Shown here piece by piece: positions 36,109-45,300 of a stretch of DNA of 64,000 nt. The notes under the pieces were generated by a model that was not told where the DNA came from, searched no databases, and worked only from the letters and a program-made list of their open reading frames with translations. A program made the position numbers and the translations under genes. Within the stretch, counting starts at the first letter, position 1. Every line of letters begins with the position of its first letter. Location of the stretch: the NCBI RefSeq assembly GCF_000340375.1, contig NZ_KB446647.1, positions 143,775-207,774 of the forward strand, written 5' to 3'. Source of the DNA: Eggerthia catenaformis OT 569 = DSM 20559. GTDB taxonomy: Bacteria; Bacillota_I; Bacilli_A; Erysipelotrichales; Coprobacillaceae.

Positions 36109-39100
36109 ATGTCAGAAGAAAAAGCAAAATATAATACATCTACAATTGCCGAAATGACGGGCGGAATCATTTTAGCTAATTTTGAAAAAGACTTTCAAGT
36201 TAGAGAAACTGCATATCAAAGTGAAGCTGAACTGGAAAGACAAATGATTGAAAACTTGACTTCTCAGGGGTATGAGAGGCTTATAGTAAAGTCAAATGAT
36301 GAATTATATGCAAATTTAAAAATTCAAATTGAAAAACTAAACAATATATCTTTTTCAGATGAAGAGTGGAGCAGATTTTTAATCGAATATTTAGATGTCC
36401 CAAATGATGGGATGATTGAAAAAACACGAAAAGTACAGGAAAACCATATCCATGATTTCATATTTGACGATGGGCATTTGAAAAATATTAAAATTATAGA
36501 CAAGAAAAATATTCATAATAATTTTTTGCAAGTTACCAATCAGATTGTCGGCGAAGGAAAAAATCGAAATCGCTATGATGTAACAATTTTGGTAAATGGC
36601 TTGCCACTTGTTCATATTGAACTGAAAAAAAGAGGCGTGAATTTGCATGAAGCCTTTAATCAAATTCATAGATACAGTAAGGAAAGTTTTAACAGCGAGA
36701 ATTCATTGTATAAATATGTTCAGATATTTGTAATCTCCAATGGAACTTATACTAGATATTTTGCAAATACGACAGCGCAGAATAAAAATAATTATGAGTT
36801 TACTTGTGAATGGGCAGATGCTAAAAACAAGGTGATTTGTGACTTAGAGGACTTCACCAAGACATTTTTTGAGAAGCGTGTCATTCTTGAAGTACTTACA
36901 AAATATTGCGTATTTGATGTTAATAACACACTGCTTATTATGCGCCCATATCAAATAGCAGCAACTGAACGAATTTTGTGGAAGATAAAATCAAGTTATG
37001 AGGCGAAAAAAGCTGGCAGACCCGAAGCGGGAGGTTTTATTTGGCATACGACAGGTTCAGGTAAGACGCTCACTTCTTTTAAAGCAGCAAGACTTGCTAC
37101 AACATTGGATTTTATTGATAAGGTGTTTTTTGTGGTAGACAGAAAAGACTTAGATTACCAAACAATGAAAGAATATCAAAGGTTTCAGCCGGATAGTGTA
37201 AATGGAAGTAAGAATACAAAAGAACTTAAAAGATGTATTGAAAGAGATGATAATCGTATTGTAGTTACCACGATTCAAAAATTAAATGAATTTGTAAAGA
37301 AAAATCCTGCCCATGAAATTTATGATAAACATTGTGTTCTTATATTTGATGAATGCCATCGCTCTCAGTTTGGAGATGCACAGAAAAATATAAGGAAGTC
37401 ATTTAAGAAATATTATCAATTCGGATTTACGGGAACTCCAATTTTTCCGGAAAATTCTCTTGGCGGAGATACCACATCAGGGATATTTGGAGCACAGCTT
37501 CACAGTTATGTTATAACCGATGCTATTCGTGACGGCAAAGTTTTGAAATTCAAGGTAGATTATAACAATATTACACCGAAATTCAAAACTGCGGAGAAAG
37601 AGGAAGATGAAAAGAGATTAGCTAAACTGGAAAATAAAATGCTGATCCATCCTGAAAGAATTACTGAGATTACAAAGCATATTCTCAAGGTTTTTGATAC
37701 GAAAACACATCGTAATGAGTTTTATGATTTGAAGCATAGAAGACATAATGGATTTAATGCTATGTTTGCTGTGCAAAGTGTTGAAGCTGCAAAATTATAT
37801 TATGAAGAGTTTGAAAGACAACAAAGCAGTTTACCTGAAGAAAAAAGATTGAAGATAGCTACAATTTACAGCTTTGCAGCCAATGAGGAGCAAAGAGCAA
37901 TCGGAGAAATATCAGAAGAGGGTTTTGATGTTTCTGCCATGGAATCAACAGCAAAAGAATTTTTGGATAAGGTAATCACTGACTATAATAGTTACTTTAA
38001 AACCAATTTTTCTACCAATGGTAATGAATTTCAAAATTATTATAAGGATTTATCACTTAAAGTGAAAGATAAACAAGTTGACTTGCTTATTGTAGTAGGA
38101 ATGTTTTTGACAGGTTTTGATGCACCTACATTAAATACACTATTTGTTGATAAAAACCTGAGATATCATGGTCTTATTCAGGCTTTTTCAAGAACCAACC
38201 GTATACTGAACAAAGTAAAAACGTTTGGCAATATTGTTTGCTTTAGGGATTTGGAAAAAGCTACGCAGGATGCAATCAAGACCTTTGGAGATGAAAACAG
38301 TGTAAACATCATTTTGGAAAAGAGCTATGAAGAGTATATTCATGGCTTCAAAGATGAAGAAACGGGCAAGGTTATTAAGGGTTACACAGATATTTGTAAT
38401 GAAATAATATCTAAGTTCCCAGAGCCGACCGAAATTATATTAGAAGCGGATAAAAAAGAATTTGCAGAGCTTTTTGGCGAGCTGTTGAAAGCCGAGAATA
38501 TCTTGAAAAATTTTGATGAGTTTGAAGACTTCGAAAAAATTATATCAGACAGGCAGATACAGGACATGAAAAGTGTCTATGTTGATATCAGAGAAAGCAT
38601 AGTAAATTCAAAGCATAATGAAAATTCCGAAGCTGATCAAGTTGATTTTTCTGATGTTGAATTTCAGATTGACTTACTTAAAACGGATGAAATAAATTTG
38701 GATTATATTTTGGCTTTGATACTGGAAAAGTCAAAAGAAAATGATGATGTGGAAAGCTTAAAAGCAGAAGTTCGAAGGGTGATAAGATCAAGCCTTGGTA
38801 CAAGGGCAAAAGAAGAATTGGTTATGAACTTTATAAACACCACAAGATTGTCTGAGCTGAAAAATACTGATGATATTCTTGAGTCATTCTATAGTTTTGC
38901 AAAGAAAGAGAAGGAGAATAATATAATATCTTTAGTTGAAGAAGAAAACTTGAAAGAAGACTCAAAACGGTTTATAGAAAGGGCTATAAGAAAGGGATAT
39001 GTAGAATATGTGGGGGATGAGTTAGACCGTATCATACCGCCTACATCACGTAGGCATGGAGCCAGAGAAAAGAAGAAGGAATCAGTATTAGAAAAAATAA

Positions 39101-39132
39101 GAAAAATTGTGGAAGTTTTTGTTGGGATATAG
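36109..39132 (+). CDS. hsdR: Type I restriction endonuclease/translocase subunit
   Basis: A 1007-residue protein, normal for HsdR, six bases after the PrrC-like gene, with an AAGGAG site. The N-terminal nuclease domain carries NRYDVTILVNGLPLVHIELKKRG (D and E-x-K) near residues 145-165. The helicase motor has HTTGSGKTLTSFKAA near 313, FDECHRSQFGD, GFTGTP, and IVVGMFLTGFDAP followed by GLIQAFSRTNR. The C-terminal helical part binds HsdM/S. It is intact, so the system should restrict as well as methylate. Confidence 0.96.
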   Translation: MSEEKAKYNTSTIAEMTGGIILANFEKDFQVRETAYQSEAELERQMIENLTSQGYERLIVKSNDELYANLKIQIEKLNNISFSDEEWSRFLIEYLDVPNDGMIEKTRKVQENHIHDFIFDDGHLKNIKIIDKKNIHNNFLQVTNQIVGEGKNRNRYDVTILVNGLPLVHIELKKRGVNLHEAFNQIHRYSKESFNSENSLYKYVQIFVISNGTYTRYFANTTAQNKNNYEFTCEWADAKNKVICDLEDFTKTFFEKRVILEVLTKYCVFDVNNTLLIMRPYQIAATERILWKIKSSYEAKKAGRPEAGGFIWHTTGSGKTLTSFKAARLATTLDFIDKVFFVVDRKDLDYQTMKEYQRFQPDSVNGSKNTKELKRCIERDDNRIVVTTIQKLNEFVKKNPAHEIYDKHCVLIFDECHRSQFGDAQKNIRKSFKKYYQFGFTGTPIFPENSLGGDTTSGIFGAQLHSYVITDAIRDGKVLKFKVDYNNITPKFKTAEKEEDEKRLAKLENKMLIHPERITEITKHILKVFDTKTHRNEFYDLKHRRHNGFNAMFAVQSVEAAKLYYEEFERQQSSLPEEKRLKIATIYSFAANEEQRAIGEISEEGFDVSAMESTAKEFLDKVITDYNSYFKTNFSTNGNEFQNYYKDLSLKVKDKQVDLLIVVGMFLTGFDAPTLNTLFVDKNLRYHGLIQAFSRTNRILNKVKTFGNIVCFRDLEKATQDAIKTFGDENSVNIILEKSYEEYIHGFKDEETGKVIKGYTDICNEIISKFPEPTEIILEADKKEFAELFGELLKAENILKNFDEFEDFEKIISDRQIQDMKSVYVDIRESIVNSKHNENSEADQVDFSDVEFQIDLLKTDEINLDYILALILEKSKENDDVESLKAEVRRVIRSSLGTRAKEELVMNFINTTRLSELKNTDDILESFYSFAKKEKENNIISLVEEENLKEDSKRFIERAIRKGYVEYVGDELDRIIPPTSRRHGAREKKKESVLEKIRKIVEVFVGI

Positions 39133-39233
39133 TGGTTGATGAGAAAAGGGAATTATTGATAAATCCGGATTTTCTGAAGAAGGTAATCAGTGAAAAAGTT
39201 TAATGGCGAGAGGAAAGAGAATGGACGGCATAG

Positions 39234-39938
39234 TTGAAAGAAAAAAGTGATGAGTTAGTGAGCATATGTCATGGAGAATATGCCCTTGTTTCAGGACTCA
39301 ATTATCATTCATTTGATGAAACTGTAAAAGAATTGGTAAATCATAGAATTCCAAGTAATAGAAATAGGAAAGTAGGCGTGATAGGTGAGTTATTGCTAAA
39401 TGTGCTGATTAGAGAATTTACTGATATTAAAATAGTTTCGCCATTTTTTAATTTAGAAGAAAGAAACGTAAAAAAGGGTTTCGATATTATTGCTGTTGAT
39501 CCCAATAAAGATTTATGGATTATAGAATCAAAAGCGGGAGAATTAGGTGAACTAAAAACTTCTACTGAAAAGGTATGCGAAAGAATCAATACTGCTAAAA
39601 GAGATTTAGATACACGCCTGAATATGCATAATTCACAATTATGGTTAAATGCAGTGAATAGTGTTAGGAGTGCATTAGATGATACCAGTGAAAAAAATAC
39701 TATAGTTAATATACTTAATAAAAATGGCAACTCATGTTCAAGCAGCGATAAAAATGTTATTTTAGGTGGTACTGTGTTTTGCGTATTTGATTCTACAATA
39801 GATTCAATAGAACTGGGAAAATTGTATAATTCAATATTTAACTCTAATAGATTTTCAAAATTGAAATTAATTGCAATACAAAAACAAACATATCAAGCGA
39901 TAATAGATTTTTTAGTAACCTTAGTAAAGGAGGTTTGA
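39234..39938 (+). CDS. Hachiman HamA-like (DUF1837-type) nuclease candidate
   Basis: About 234 residues from TTG 39234. The core shows a PD-(D/E)xK-like site: VIGELLLNVLIREFTDIKIV, then KGFDIIAVD (Asp) and LWIIESKAGELG (E-x-K), with KVCERINTAKRDLDTRL after it. This order matches HamA/DUF1837 proteins. The coding unit ends one base before a large helicase gene, as in Hachiman defence loci. A better ribosome site (AGGAAAGAGA) precedes an ATG at 39221 that reads nine codons and then stops. Removing one A from the A6 run at 39240-39245 would join it to this frame, so a slippage or sequencing frameshift is possible. The protein is somewhat shorter than typical HamA. Confidence 0.6.
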   Translation: MKEKSDELVSICHGEYALVSGLNYHSFDETVKELVNHRIPSNRNRKVGVIGELLLNVLIREFTDIKIVSPFFNLEERNVKKGFDIIAVDPNKDLWIIESKAGELGELKTSTEKVCERINTAKRDLDTRLNMHNSQLWLNAVNSVRSALDDTSEKNTIVNILNKNGNSCSSSDKNVILGGTVFCVFDSTIDSIELGKLYNSIFNSNRFSKLKLIAIQKQTYQAIIDFLVTLVKEV

Positions 39939-39939
39939 A

Positions 39940-42387
39940 GTGAATAAATTAACATTGAGAAAGCTTTATAATACTGAATTTCCAGAACTATATAAAAAGT
40001 TACAGATAGGTGTAGAGTTATCTGATATAGAACTAGAAAAAATATTATCTATAGGGATTTTTTTGATTGGATTGGAAGATAAAAATCTTCAGAAATTAGG
40101 ATATAGATTGTTTTTGTTGTATAGCAAAATAACTGATGACTATAAACCATTGTATGAATTAAGCTTAAATAAAGGACTTATTCCTATATCTAAATTTATA
40201 GAAAACAACTTAAACTATTTAGAGAAATATGGAAATCTATATACTGATATAAACAGTATAGTGAGTGATGAATTTAAATGGAATAATTCATATCAAACAA
40301 TAGGGCAGTTTAAATTATTTAAAAAAGCAATTGAACTAAAATTAAAATCTCAGATTATTGTGGCTCCGACATCATATGGGAAAACAGAATTGATATTATC
40401 ATTTATTGATCAAACTGAATTAAAAAAAATATGCATCATTTCTCCTACTAAATCTCTTTTGGCACAAACAAAGAAAAGAATTATAAATCAATTTGGGTAC
40501 AGGAAAATAATAACATATCCAGAAATGTATAATAATAAAGATGATGAAATAATAGCGGTATTAACTCAAGAAAGATTATTAAGACTATTACAGAGTAATC
40601 CAGATTTAAAATTTGATTTATTAATTGTTGATGAAGCTCATAATATATTAGATGAATTTTCAAATGAGAGAACACGAAGTGTGATTTTAGCATCAGTCAT
40701 TATTATTTGTAAAAAAAGAAATGATAACATTATTTGTAAATATTTGACTCCATTTTTAAAATCTGAAGAAAGTTTAAGAATCAAACATATTTCTAATGAT
40801 GCTGAATGGTATAGTGTTATGGAGAATGTCAAGTCGGAAATGTTCTATTTTTATGACTTAGAGAATAATAAGAAATTTTTATTAGACCAATACTCTGCAA
40901 TGAAAGATAAGTTGATTGATTTCAATGTAGGCACATTAGGAGATGATACAGATATTGTTATTGCTAATTGTGATAACAAAAATATTATATATTTAAATAG
41001 TCCTAAGAAGCTTGAGATTTTTGCTTATGAAATGTTTTCTAAACTTCCTGAAAAGCAAATAGCTAAACTTAGTAAAGCTGCTAGTGATTTGCGTGAGTAT
41101 GTACATGAAGATTATAAATTAGCTGATTATATTGAGAGGGGAATTATTTATCATCATGGTTCAATACCGGAACCAATAAGATATTTTATAGAGGACTTAT
41201 ATGTTAATATACCAGAAATAAAAATGCTCATTGCTAATTCTACATTACTTGAAGGTGTTAATATTCCTGCAACAAAGATGTTTATATTAGATCCTTGCAG
41301 GGGCAACAATTATTTGTCACCATCCTCTTTTAAAAATTTAGTTGGGAGAGTATGCAGATTTGGAGAGATTTTTAATAATAGCAGTGGAGATTTAAAATAC
41401 TTGTTACCAGAAATTCATATTATTAAAGGAAAGTATTGTAGAAAAAATTTTAATGTAGAAAGTTTTGTCAAAGGCAGAAAAATATTAGTTAAAGATTATG
41501 CTAAAATTACTGATGATATAAAAAACCCATTGTTAATTCATTCTGATATTGATAATAATAAAACGAAAAAAGCTGAAGAAATTTTAGAGAATATTTCTCA
41601 CTGTGATAATATTACAGATAATAGTTTTAGGAAGCCAAAAACAAAAATTGGACAGTTATGTTTTGAAAACAATATTAACATATTTGATATATTTGAGATA
41701 GAGGAACAAATAGATAAGGAACTAGAAAATATAAACAAGGCTCAAAGCATGGATATAGTTTTTAATACAATAAATTATTTGTTTTTTTCTAAAATTAATG
41801 ATAATCAAGGTGAGTATAATAATTTAAAACGTTTGAGAGAACATGAAGCACAAAATTTTTATAAAATGCTAATTAACTGGAGAATAATGGGATTTACCAT
41901 GAAAGTAATGATAGACAAGATGGTTGGATATTGGAATACGCTTAGAGAAGAGCAATCAAGAATTGTTTATGTTGGTAAATGGGGGGATAAAACCAGAGAT
42001 GGACATAACGAGTATTGGACTGACATTACAGAAAAAGATGAATATGAAAAGGTTAATTTAGCTATCGTAAGATTGAAAGAAGAATACGATTTTATAGATA
42101 ATGAACTAGTAAAATATATAGAAATCCTATATTCTTTAGAACTTATTGAAGAGTCTCTTTATTTAAAAATAAAATACGGAACAGATGATAAAGCTAAAAT
42201 TGCGTTATTGAATTGTGGTATTAGCAGTATTCTATCAAAATTGTTGCAAGAAAAATATGCTGATATGTTTGAGGCGGATATAGATAATAGTACCGTAATT
42301 TTTTCTGAAAATTTGGTTTCTGAAATGCTAAAAAATAATGAAAATGGTATTTTGATTTCAGAGGTAAAAATGAATGCTAAAGAATAA
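39940..42387 (+). CDS. Hachiman HamB-like superfamily 2 helicase
   Basis: An 815-residue DExH helicase with AGGAGG before the start. Motif I is VAPTSYGKTELILSF (about residue 142), motif Ia CIISPTKSLLAQTKKR, motif II LLIVDEAHNILDEF (Asp-Glu-Ala-His at about 230), motif V-like IANSTLLEGVNIPATKMFI, and motif VI SFKNLVGRVCRFG. The PTSxGK form of motif I and pairing with a small upstream nuclease-like gene fit HamB of Hachiman, in which the helicase surveys DNA and restrains HamA. It is the last gene of island 2. A generic defence helicase is the fallback reading. Confidence 0.7.
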   Translation: MNKLTLRKLYNTEFPELYKKLQIGVELSDIELEKILSIGIFLIGLEDKNLQKLGYRLFLLYSKITDDYKPLYELSLNKGLIPISKFIENNLNYLEKYGNLYTDINSIVSDEFKWNNSYQTIGQFKLFKKAIELKLKSQIIVAPTSYGKTELILSFIDQTELKKICIISPTKSLLAQTKKRIINQFGYRKIITYPEMYNNKDDEIIAVLTQERLLRLLQSNPDLKFDLLIVDEAHNILDEFSNERTRSVILASVIIICKKRNDNIICKYLTPFLKSEESLRIKHISNDAEWYSVMENVKSEMFYFYDLENNKKFLLDQYSAMKDKLIDFNVGTLGDDTDIVIANCDNKNIIYLNSPKKLEIFAYEMFSKLPEKQIAKLSKAASDLREYVHEDYKLADYIERGIIYHHGSIPEPIRYFIEDLYVNIPEIKMLIANSTLLEGVNIPATKMFILDPCRGNNYLSPSSFKNLVGRVCRFGEIFNNSSGDLKYLLPEIHIIKGKYCRKNFNVESFVKGRKILVKDYAKITDDIKNPLLIHSDIDNNKTKKAEEILENISHCDNITDNSFRKPKTKIGQLCFENNINIFDIFEIEEQIDKELENINKAQSMDIVFNTINYLFFSKINDNQGEYNNLKRLREHEAQNFYKMLINWRIMGFTMKVMIDKMVGYWNTLREEQSRIVYVGKWGDKTRDGHNEYWTDITEKDEYEKVNLAIVRLKEEYDFIDNELVKYIEILYSLELIEESLYLKIKYGTDDKAKIALLNCGISSILSKLLQEKYADMFEADIDNSTVIFSENLVSEMLKNNENGILISEVKMNAKE

Positions 42388-42400
42388 GTTGTAGTTTCCT

Positions 42401-42515
42401 GCTTGCAATATGCTTGCAAAAATCTAATAAATAGAAATAAAATGGATGATAATGATAAATCTAATAAGAAAAACATTGATTTTACGCCATTTATACAAAA
42501 TGACATCAATGGACA
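42401..42515 (+). repeat. Island right-end arm, copy B
   Basis: Homologous to 29371-29486, with the same doubled GCTTGCAA motif and the same TTGATTTTA...ATCAATGGA organisation, ending at the third attachment core. Confidence 0.75.
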
Positions 42516-42530
42516 TATCGAGTGGGAATA
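42516..42530 (+). other. Attachment site copy 3 (right end of island 2)
   Basis: Identical to the core at 29487-29501. The following bases (AGCAACAAATATGTT) resemble those after the guaA tail (AGCAGAAGCAAATATGTT), so either the old chromosome or a third island's left end begins here. Confidence 0.72.
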
Positions 42531-42603
42531 GTAGCAACAAATATGTTTTTATTGCAAAACCCATGAAAATGCTGCATTTTAGCGGTTAGGTGATACAAAA
42601 AGC

Positions 42604-42680
42604 AAATGATACTATTTTGATACTAAAGGTTAGAAAAAGTAGGTTTGAAAGGGAATTGTTGAATTTAGGTGAATTATTTA
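42604..42680 (+). repeat. Island left-end repeat, copy B
   Basis: Matches 14384-14460 at 67 of 77 positions and lies at a similar distance from an attachment core. It supports a third left end downstream of island 2. No gene is seen from 42531 to 42750. Confidence 0.75.
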
Positions 42681-42750
42681 GAAAGCTTTTCTAAAACTTT
42701 TTAAATATATAAGCTACTAATATCCATATTACATAGTGTTGAGGGTAATT

Positions 42751-43153
42751 ATGAAAAATATTGATATTGCACAAATTCTAATTTGTATTTTAAGTTCTTC
42801 ATTTTTTTCAGTCATAGTATCGACTATTTTTTTGGATCCGATTAGAGAAAAACAAAAATATATATTTGATGAGAAAAAACAAATATATGATTCAATTATT
42901 ATTTTTGCTCAGATATTTTTATATCCCAAAGAAGCAAAATTTTCATTAGGTATGGAAAAGTATGACATACAAGAAATTTCTTGAAACTATGCAAGAAAAT
43001 ACGTTGAATGATTTAAAAATGAATATTCCTAAGTTAAAACTAATTACCAGAAATCAAAATGTAGTTAAATCTATAGAGGATTTTATCAAATATAAAAATC
43101 AAGAAAAATTTGATTGTTTAGTTGATTGCTTTCAAAAAGATTTATATAAGTAG
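42751..43153 (+). pseudogene. Small membrane-anchored protein, probably frameshifted
   Basis: ATG 42751 (GAGGG upstream) gives 77 codons: one N-terminal membrane helix (IAQILICILSSSFFSVIVSTIF), then a charged helix, with a stop at 42982-42984. A second frame (42962-43153, 63 codons) continues in the same style, lysine-rich and helical, starting inside the first. They look like one gene of about 130 codons split by a single-base change near 42965, but two separate small ORFs cannot be excluded. The family is unknown. It sits behind the third island left end. Confidence 0.45.
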
Positions 43154-43225
43154 AATATGAACAAAAGTACATAATCTTAGAATTGTAAAATCTTTCAGCT
43201 ATCTGGAGTAGTATCATTTAGGTAG

Positions 43226-43489
43226 GGATTTAAGGATATGTTGTCTCCAACTAAGGAACTTATAAAATTAACATTAGAGTAAAAAATTGCTAATGGCGGA
43301 CATCCTGTACTTAGATGGAATATGGATAATATTTTTATTTGTACTGATCCGGCGGGGGAACGTTAAACAAAAGTCCGCAGAAAAGATTGATGGTGCTATT
43401 GCGATGATTATACACTTGATAGAGTAATTAGATGCGGTAATCAAAATACAGAAAGTGTATATGACAGAAGAGGAATTTTGTTCATATAA
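43226..43489 (+). pseudogene. Phage terminase large subunit, C-terminal relic
   Basis: The frame reads LSPTKELIKLTLE, a TAA, KIANGGHPVLRWNMDNIFI, CTDPAGER, another TAA, then (frame changed) KSAEKIDGAIAMI, LDRVIRCGNQ and SVYDRRGILFI. These match the end of HK97-type terminase large subunits in order, but with two in-frame stops and a frameshift. Nothing else of the prophage remains nearby. A damaged copy of the island terminator (CTTTCAGCTAT) lies just upstream, at about 43165-43205, and appears truncated by this relic. Confidence 0.75.
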
Positions 43490-43494
43490 ATATT

Positions 43495-43604
43495 ATCATT
43501 CCGTTATGGTAATTAATATTATTCCAGATACAATTTATTATTCCATAAAACATCATTATTCCGATAATTAATATATGTTATTCCTATTTCGTTGATATTA
43601 TTCC
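43495..43604 (+). repeat. Six ATTATTCC iterons upstream of the Fic gene
   Basis: ATTATTCC or one-base variants start at 43495, 43518, 43537, 43555, 43577 and 43597, all in the same orientation and about 20 bp (two helical turns) apart. The last lies inside the promoter spacer. They look like operators for a protein binding one face of the DNA, perhaps the Fic protein's own HTH. Confidence 0.75.
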
Positions 43605-43620
43605 GATAAAATGGTATAGT
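43592..43620 (+). promoter_or_regulatory. Predicted promoter of the Fic gene
   Basis: TTGATA (43592-43597), 17-bp spacer, TATAGT (43615-43620), ending 23 bp before the start codon. The sixth iteron overlaps the spacer, so bound protein would block polymerase. Confidence 0.7.
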
Positions 43621-43643
43621 ACAGAGGATCGGAGGGATAATTT

Positions 43644-44534
43644 ATGTATATTACAGTGAAACAAGCAGCTGAAAAATGGGGCATATCAGATAGAAGAGTA
43701 AGGATTTTATGTTCAGAAGGAAAGATTCCAGGTGTATATCAAGAAGGAAGAGTTTGGAAAATACCATATGATGCAATAAAGCCGACTGATGGAAGATATA
43801 AAATTAAAGAATCACTCATTCCAATCCTAGAAGATAAGCTGGAGATTCTTAAAAAAAGAAGACCTTTAACAGAAGGAGAACTAGAAAGATTAAATGAAGA
43901 ATTCCTAACAGAATATACCTATAACTCAAATGCAATTGAAGGTAATACATTAACTTTACGTGAAACAGACATGGTTCTTAGAGGTCTTACTATTGGCCAA
44001 AAATCATTAAAGGAACATCTGGAGGTCATTGGACATAAAGAAGCCTTTGACTATGTAAGACAGCTTGTTAGTGAAAATGCCCAAATATCTGAAAAGGTAA
44101 TAAAGGATATCCACTATTTGGTCTTGGCTGATAAGAAAAAGGATAGAGGAATATATAGAAGAGTTCCTGTTCGAATTATGGGGGCAGCACATGAACCTGT
44201 ACAACCATATTTGATTATTCCTAAAATGGAAGAACTACTGGAACAATATAAAAATAGCGAGGAAAATATTATGACTAAGCTTGCCCGTTTTCATATCGAA
44301 TTTGAAGGCATTCATCCTTTTATTGATGGAAATGGAAGAACCGGAAGATTACTAGTTAACTTGGAGCTAATGAAAGCGGGTTATCCGCCAATAGATATAA
44401 AGTTTACCGATCGTTTGAAATATTATGAAGCCTTTGATGAATATTATGTAAAACATAATATATCAGCAATGGCAGATATGTTTGCAAGATATTTAAATCA
44501 GAGACTAGATCTATATTTGTCTATTTTAGACTAG
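43644..44534 (+). CDS. HTH-Fic domain protein (adenylyltransferase family)
   Basis: A 296-residue protein with a GGAGGG ribosome site. Residues 1-50 are an excisionase/MerR-like HTH (ITVKQAAEKWGISDRRVRILCSEGKIPG, then GRVWKIP). The Fic domain follows: the inhibitory helix motif NSNAIEGNTL (S-x-x-x-E-G) near residue 95 and the catalytic HPFIDGNGRTGR near 225. Fic enzymes move AMP onto hydroxyl side chains of target proteins. The intact inhibitory glutamate means activity is restrained in the resting state. Combined HTH and upstream iterons suggest autoregulation. No separate antitoxin is needed in this class. Confidence 0.92.
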   Translation: MYITVKQAAEKWGISDRRVRILCSEGKIPGVYQEGRVWKIPYDAIKPTDGRYKIKESLIPILEDKLEILKKRRPLTEGELERLNEEFLTEYTYNSNAIEGNTLTLRETDMVLRGLTIGQKSLKEHLEVIGHKEAFDYVRQLVSENAQISEKVIKDIHYLVLADKKKDRGIYRRVPVRIMGAAHEPVQPYLIIPKMEELLEQYKNSEENIMTKLARFHIEFEGIHPFIDGNGRTGRLLVNLELMKAGYPPIDIKFTDRLKYYEAFDEYYVKHNISAMADMFARYLNQRLDLYLSILD

Positions 44535-44814
44535 TGAGAATTAAACGATAACTAGATAAATCTGAATTTGAAAACCATAAAATTATGAGAGATTATTGCT
44601 CCCCATGGGTTATCAATAAAATCCTCCAAAAGTCTTGAAAATAAAGGATTTATCGCAATGTCTTCGATATGATTTCACACAAGTTTACTCTTTTCCTGAT
44701 TGCTTATAAGGGCAAAAACAAGGGCAAGAAAATCTCATAACAAGATATAACAGAGTGTGGCAATCAGAGAACTGTGAGATATGTGCGAATATATTATAAC
44801 GGAGGATTTATTAT

Positions 44815-45195
44815 ATGGACAAGTACATTTTTGATGAAAGCAATCGTCTTTGGTATGAACTGCAAGGAGATTATTATATTCCTTGCCTTACTTTACCAAC
44901 CGAAAAAGAACACAAGCCTATCGGCTTATGGAGATAGCGACACAAACGCTATTTACAGGAACATAAACGGGTGGTTTACACCACGCTTCTCACAAGCGGC
45001 AAGTTGGACAGTTACCTTGCTGACATTGACGAACAGGCAACAGAAATGATGTTTCGATTGATCGAACAAATGGCTGACAAGGAGGGCGTGACTGAACAAT
45101 TAAAAGCAGAAACCCCGATGTTATGGATTGGAAGAATGAATGAGATACAAGCAAGGGTAAGAGAAATCGTCAACGTAGAAATTATTTACGCATAA
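44815..45195 (+). pseudogene. tnpV-type transposon protein with in-frame stop
   Basis: A start at 44815, behind CGGAGGA, opens a frame that reads DESNRLWYELQGDYYIPCLTLP and EKEHKPIGLW, then TAG at 44935-44937, then RHKRYLQEHKRVVYTTLLTSG through DEQATEMMFRLIEQMADKEG to a stop at 45195. This is the complete TnpV family pattern of about 125 residues with one nonsense codon. TnpV proteins accompany Tn4451/CTn-type transposons; their role is unclear. The preceding 280 bp (44535-44814) show no gene. Confidence 0.75.
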
Positions 45196-45244
45196 ACCAA
45201 AGTCGGCAGGGAGAAATCTCTGCCGCAATTTTTTGAAAAAGGTC

Positions 45245-45275
45245 TTGTTTGTGACGCAGCGTAATGATGTATAAT
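45245..45275 (+). promoter_or_regulatory. MerR-type promoter with 19-bp spacer
   Basis: TTGTTT (45245-45250) and TATAAT (45270-45275) are separated by 19 bp, too long for normal recognition. The spacer contains the palindrome ACGCAGCGT. Both are hallmarks of promoters untwisted by MerR-family activators, here directly before a MerR gene. Confidence 0.65.
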
Positions 45276-45300
45276 ACATTACAGTAGGAGGTAGATGATT

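Noticed and set aside
44774..45049. 91-codon ORF
   Set aside because: It is out of frame with the tnpV-type protein, whose family pattern covers 44815-45195.
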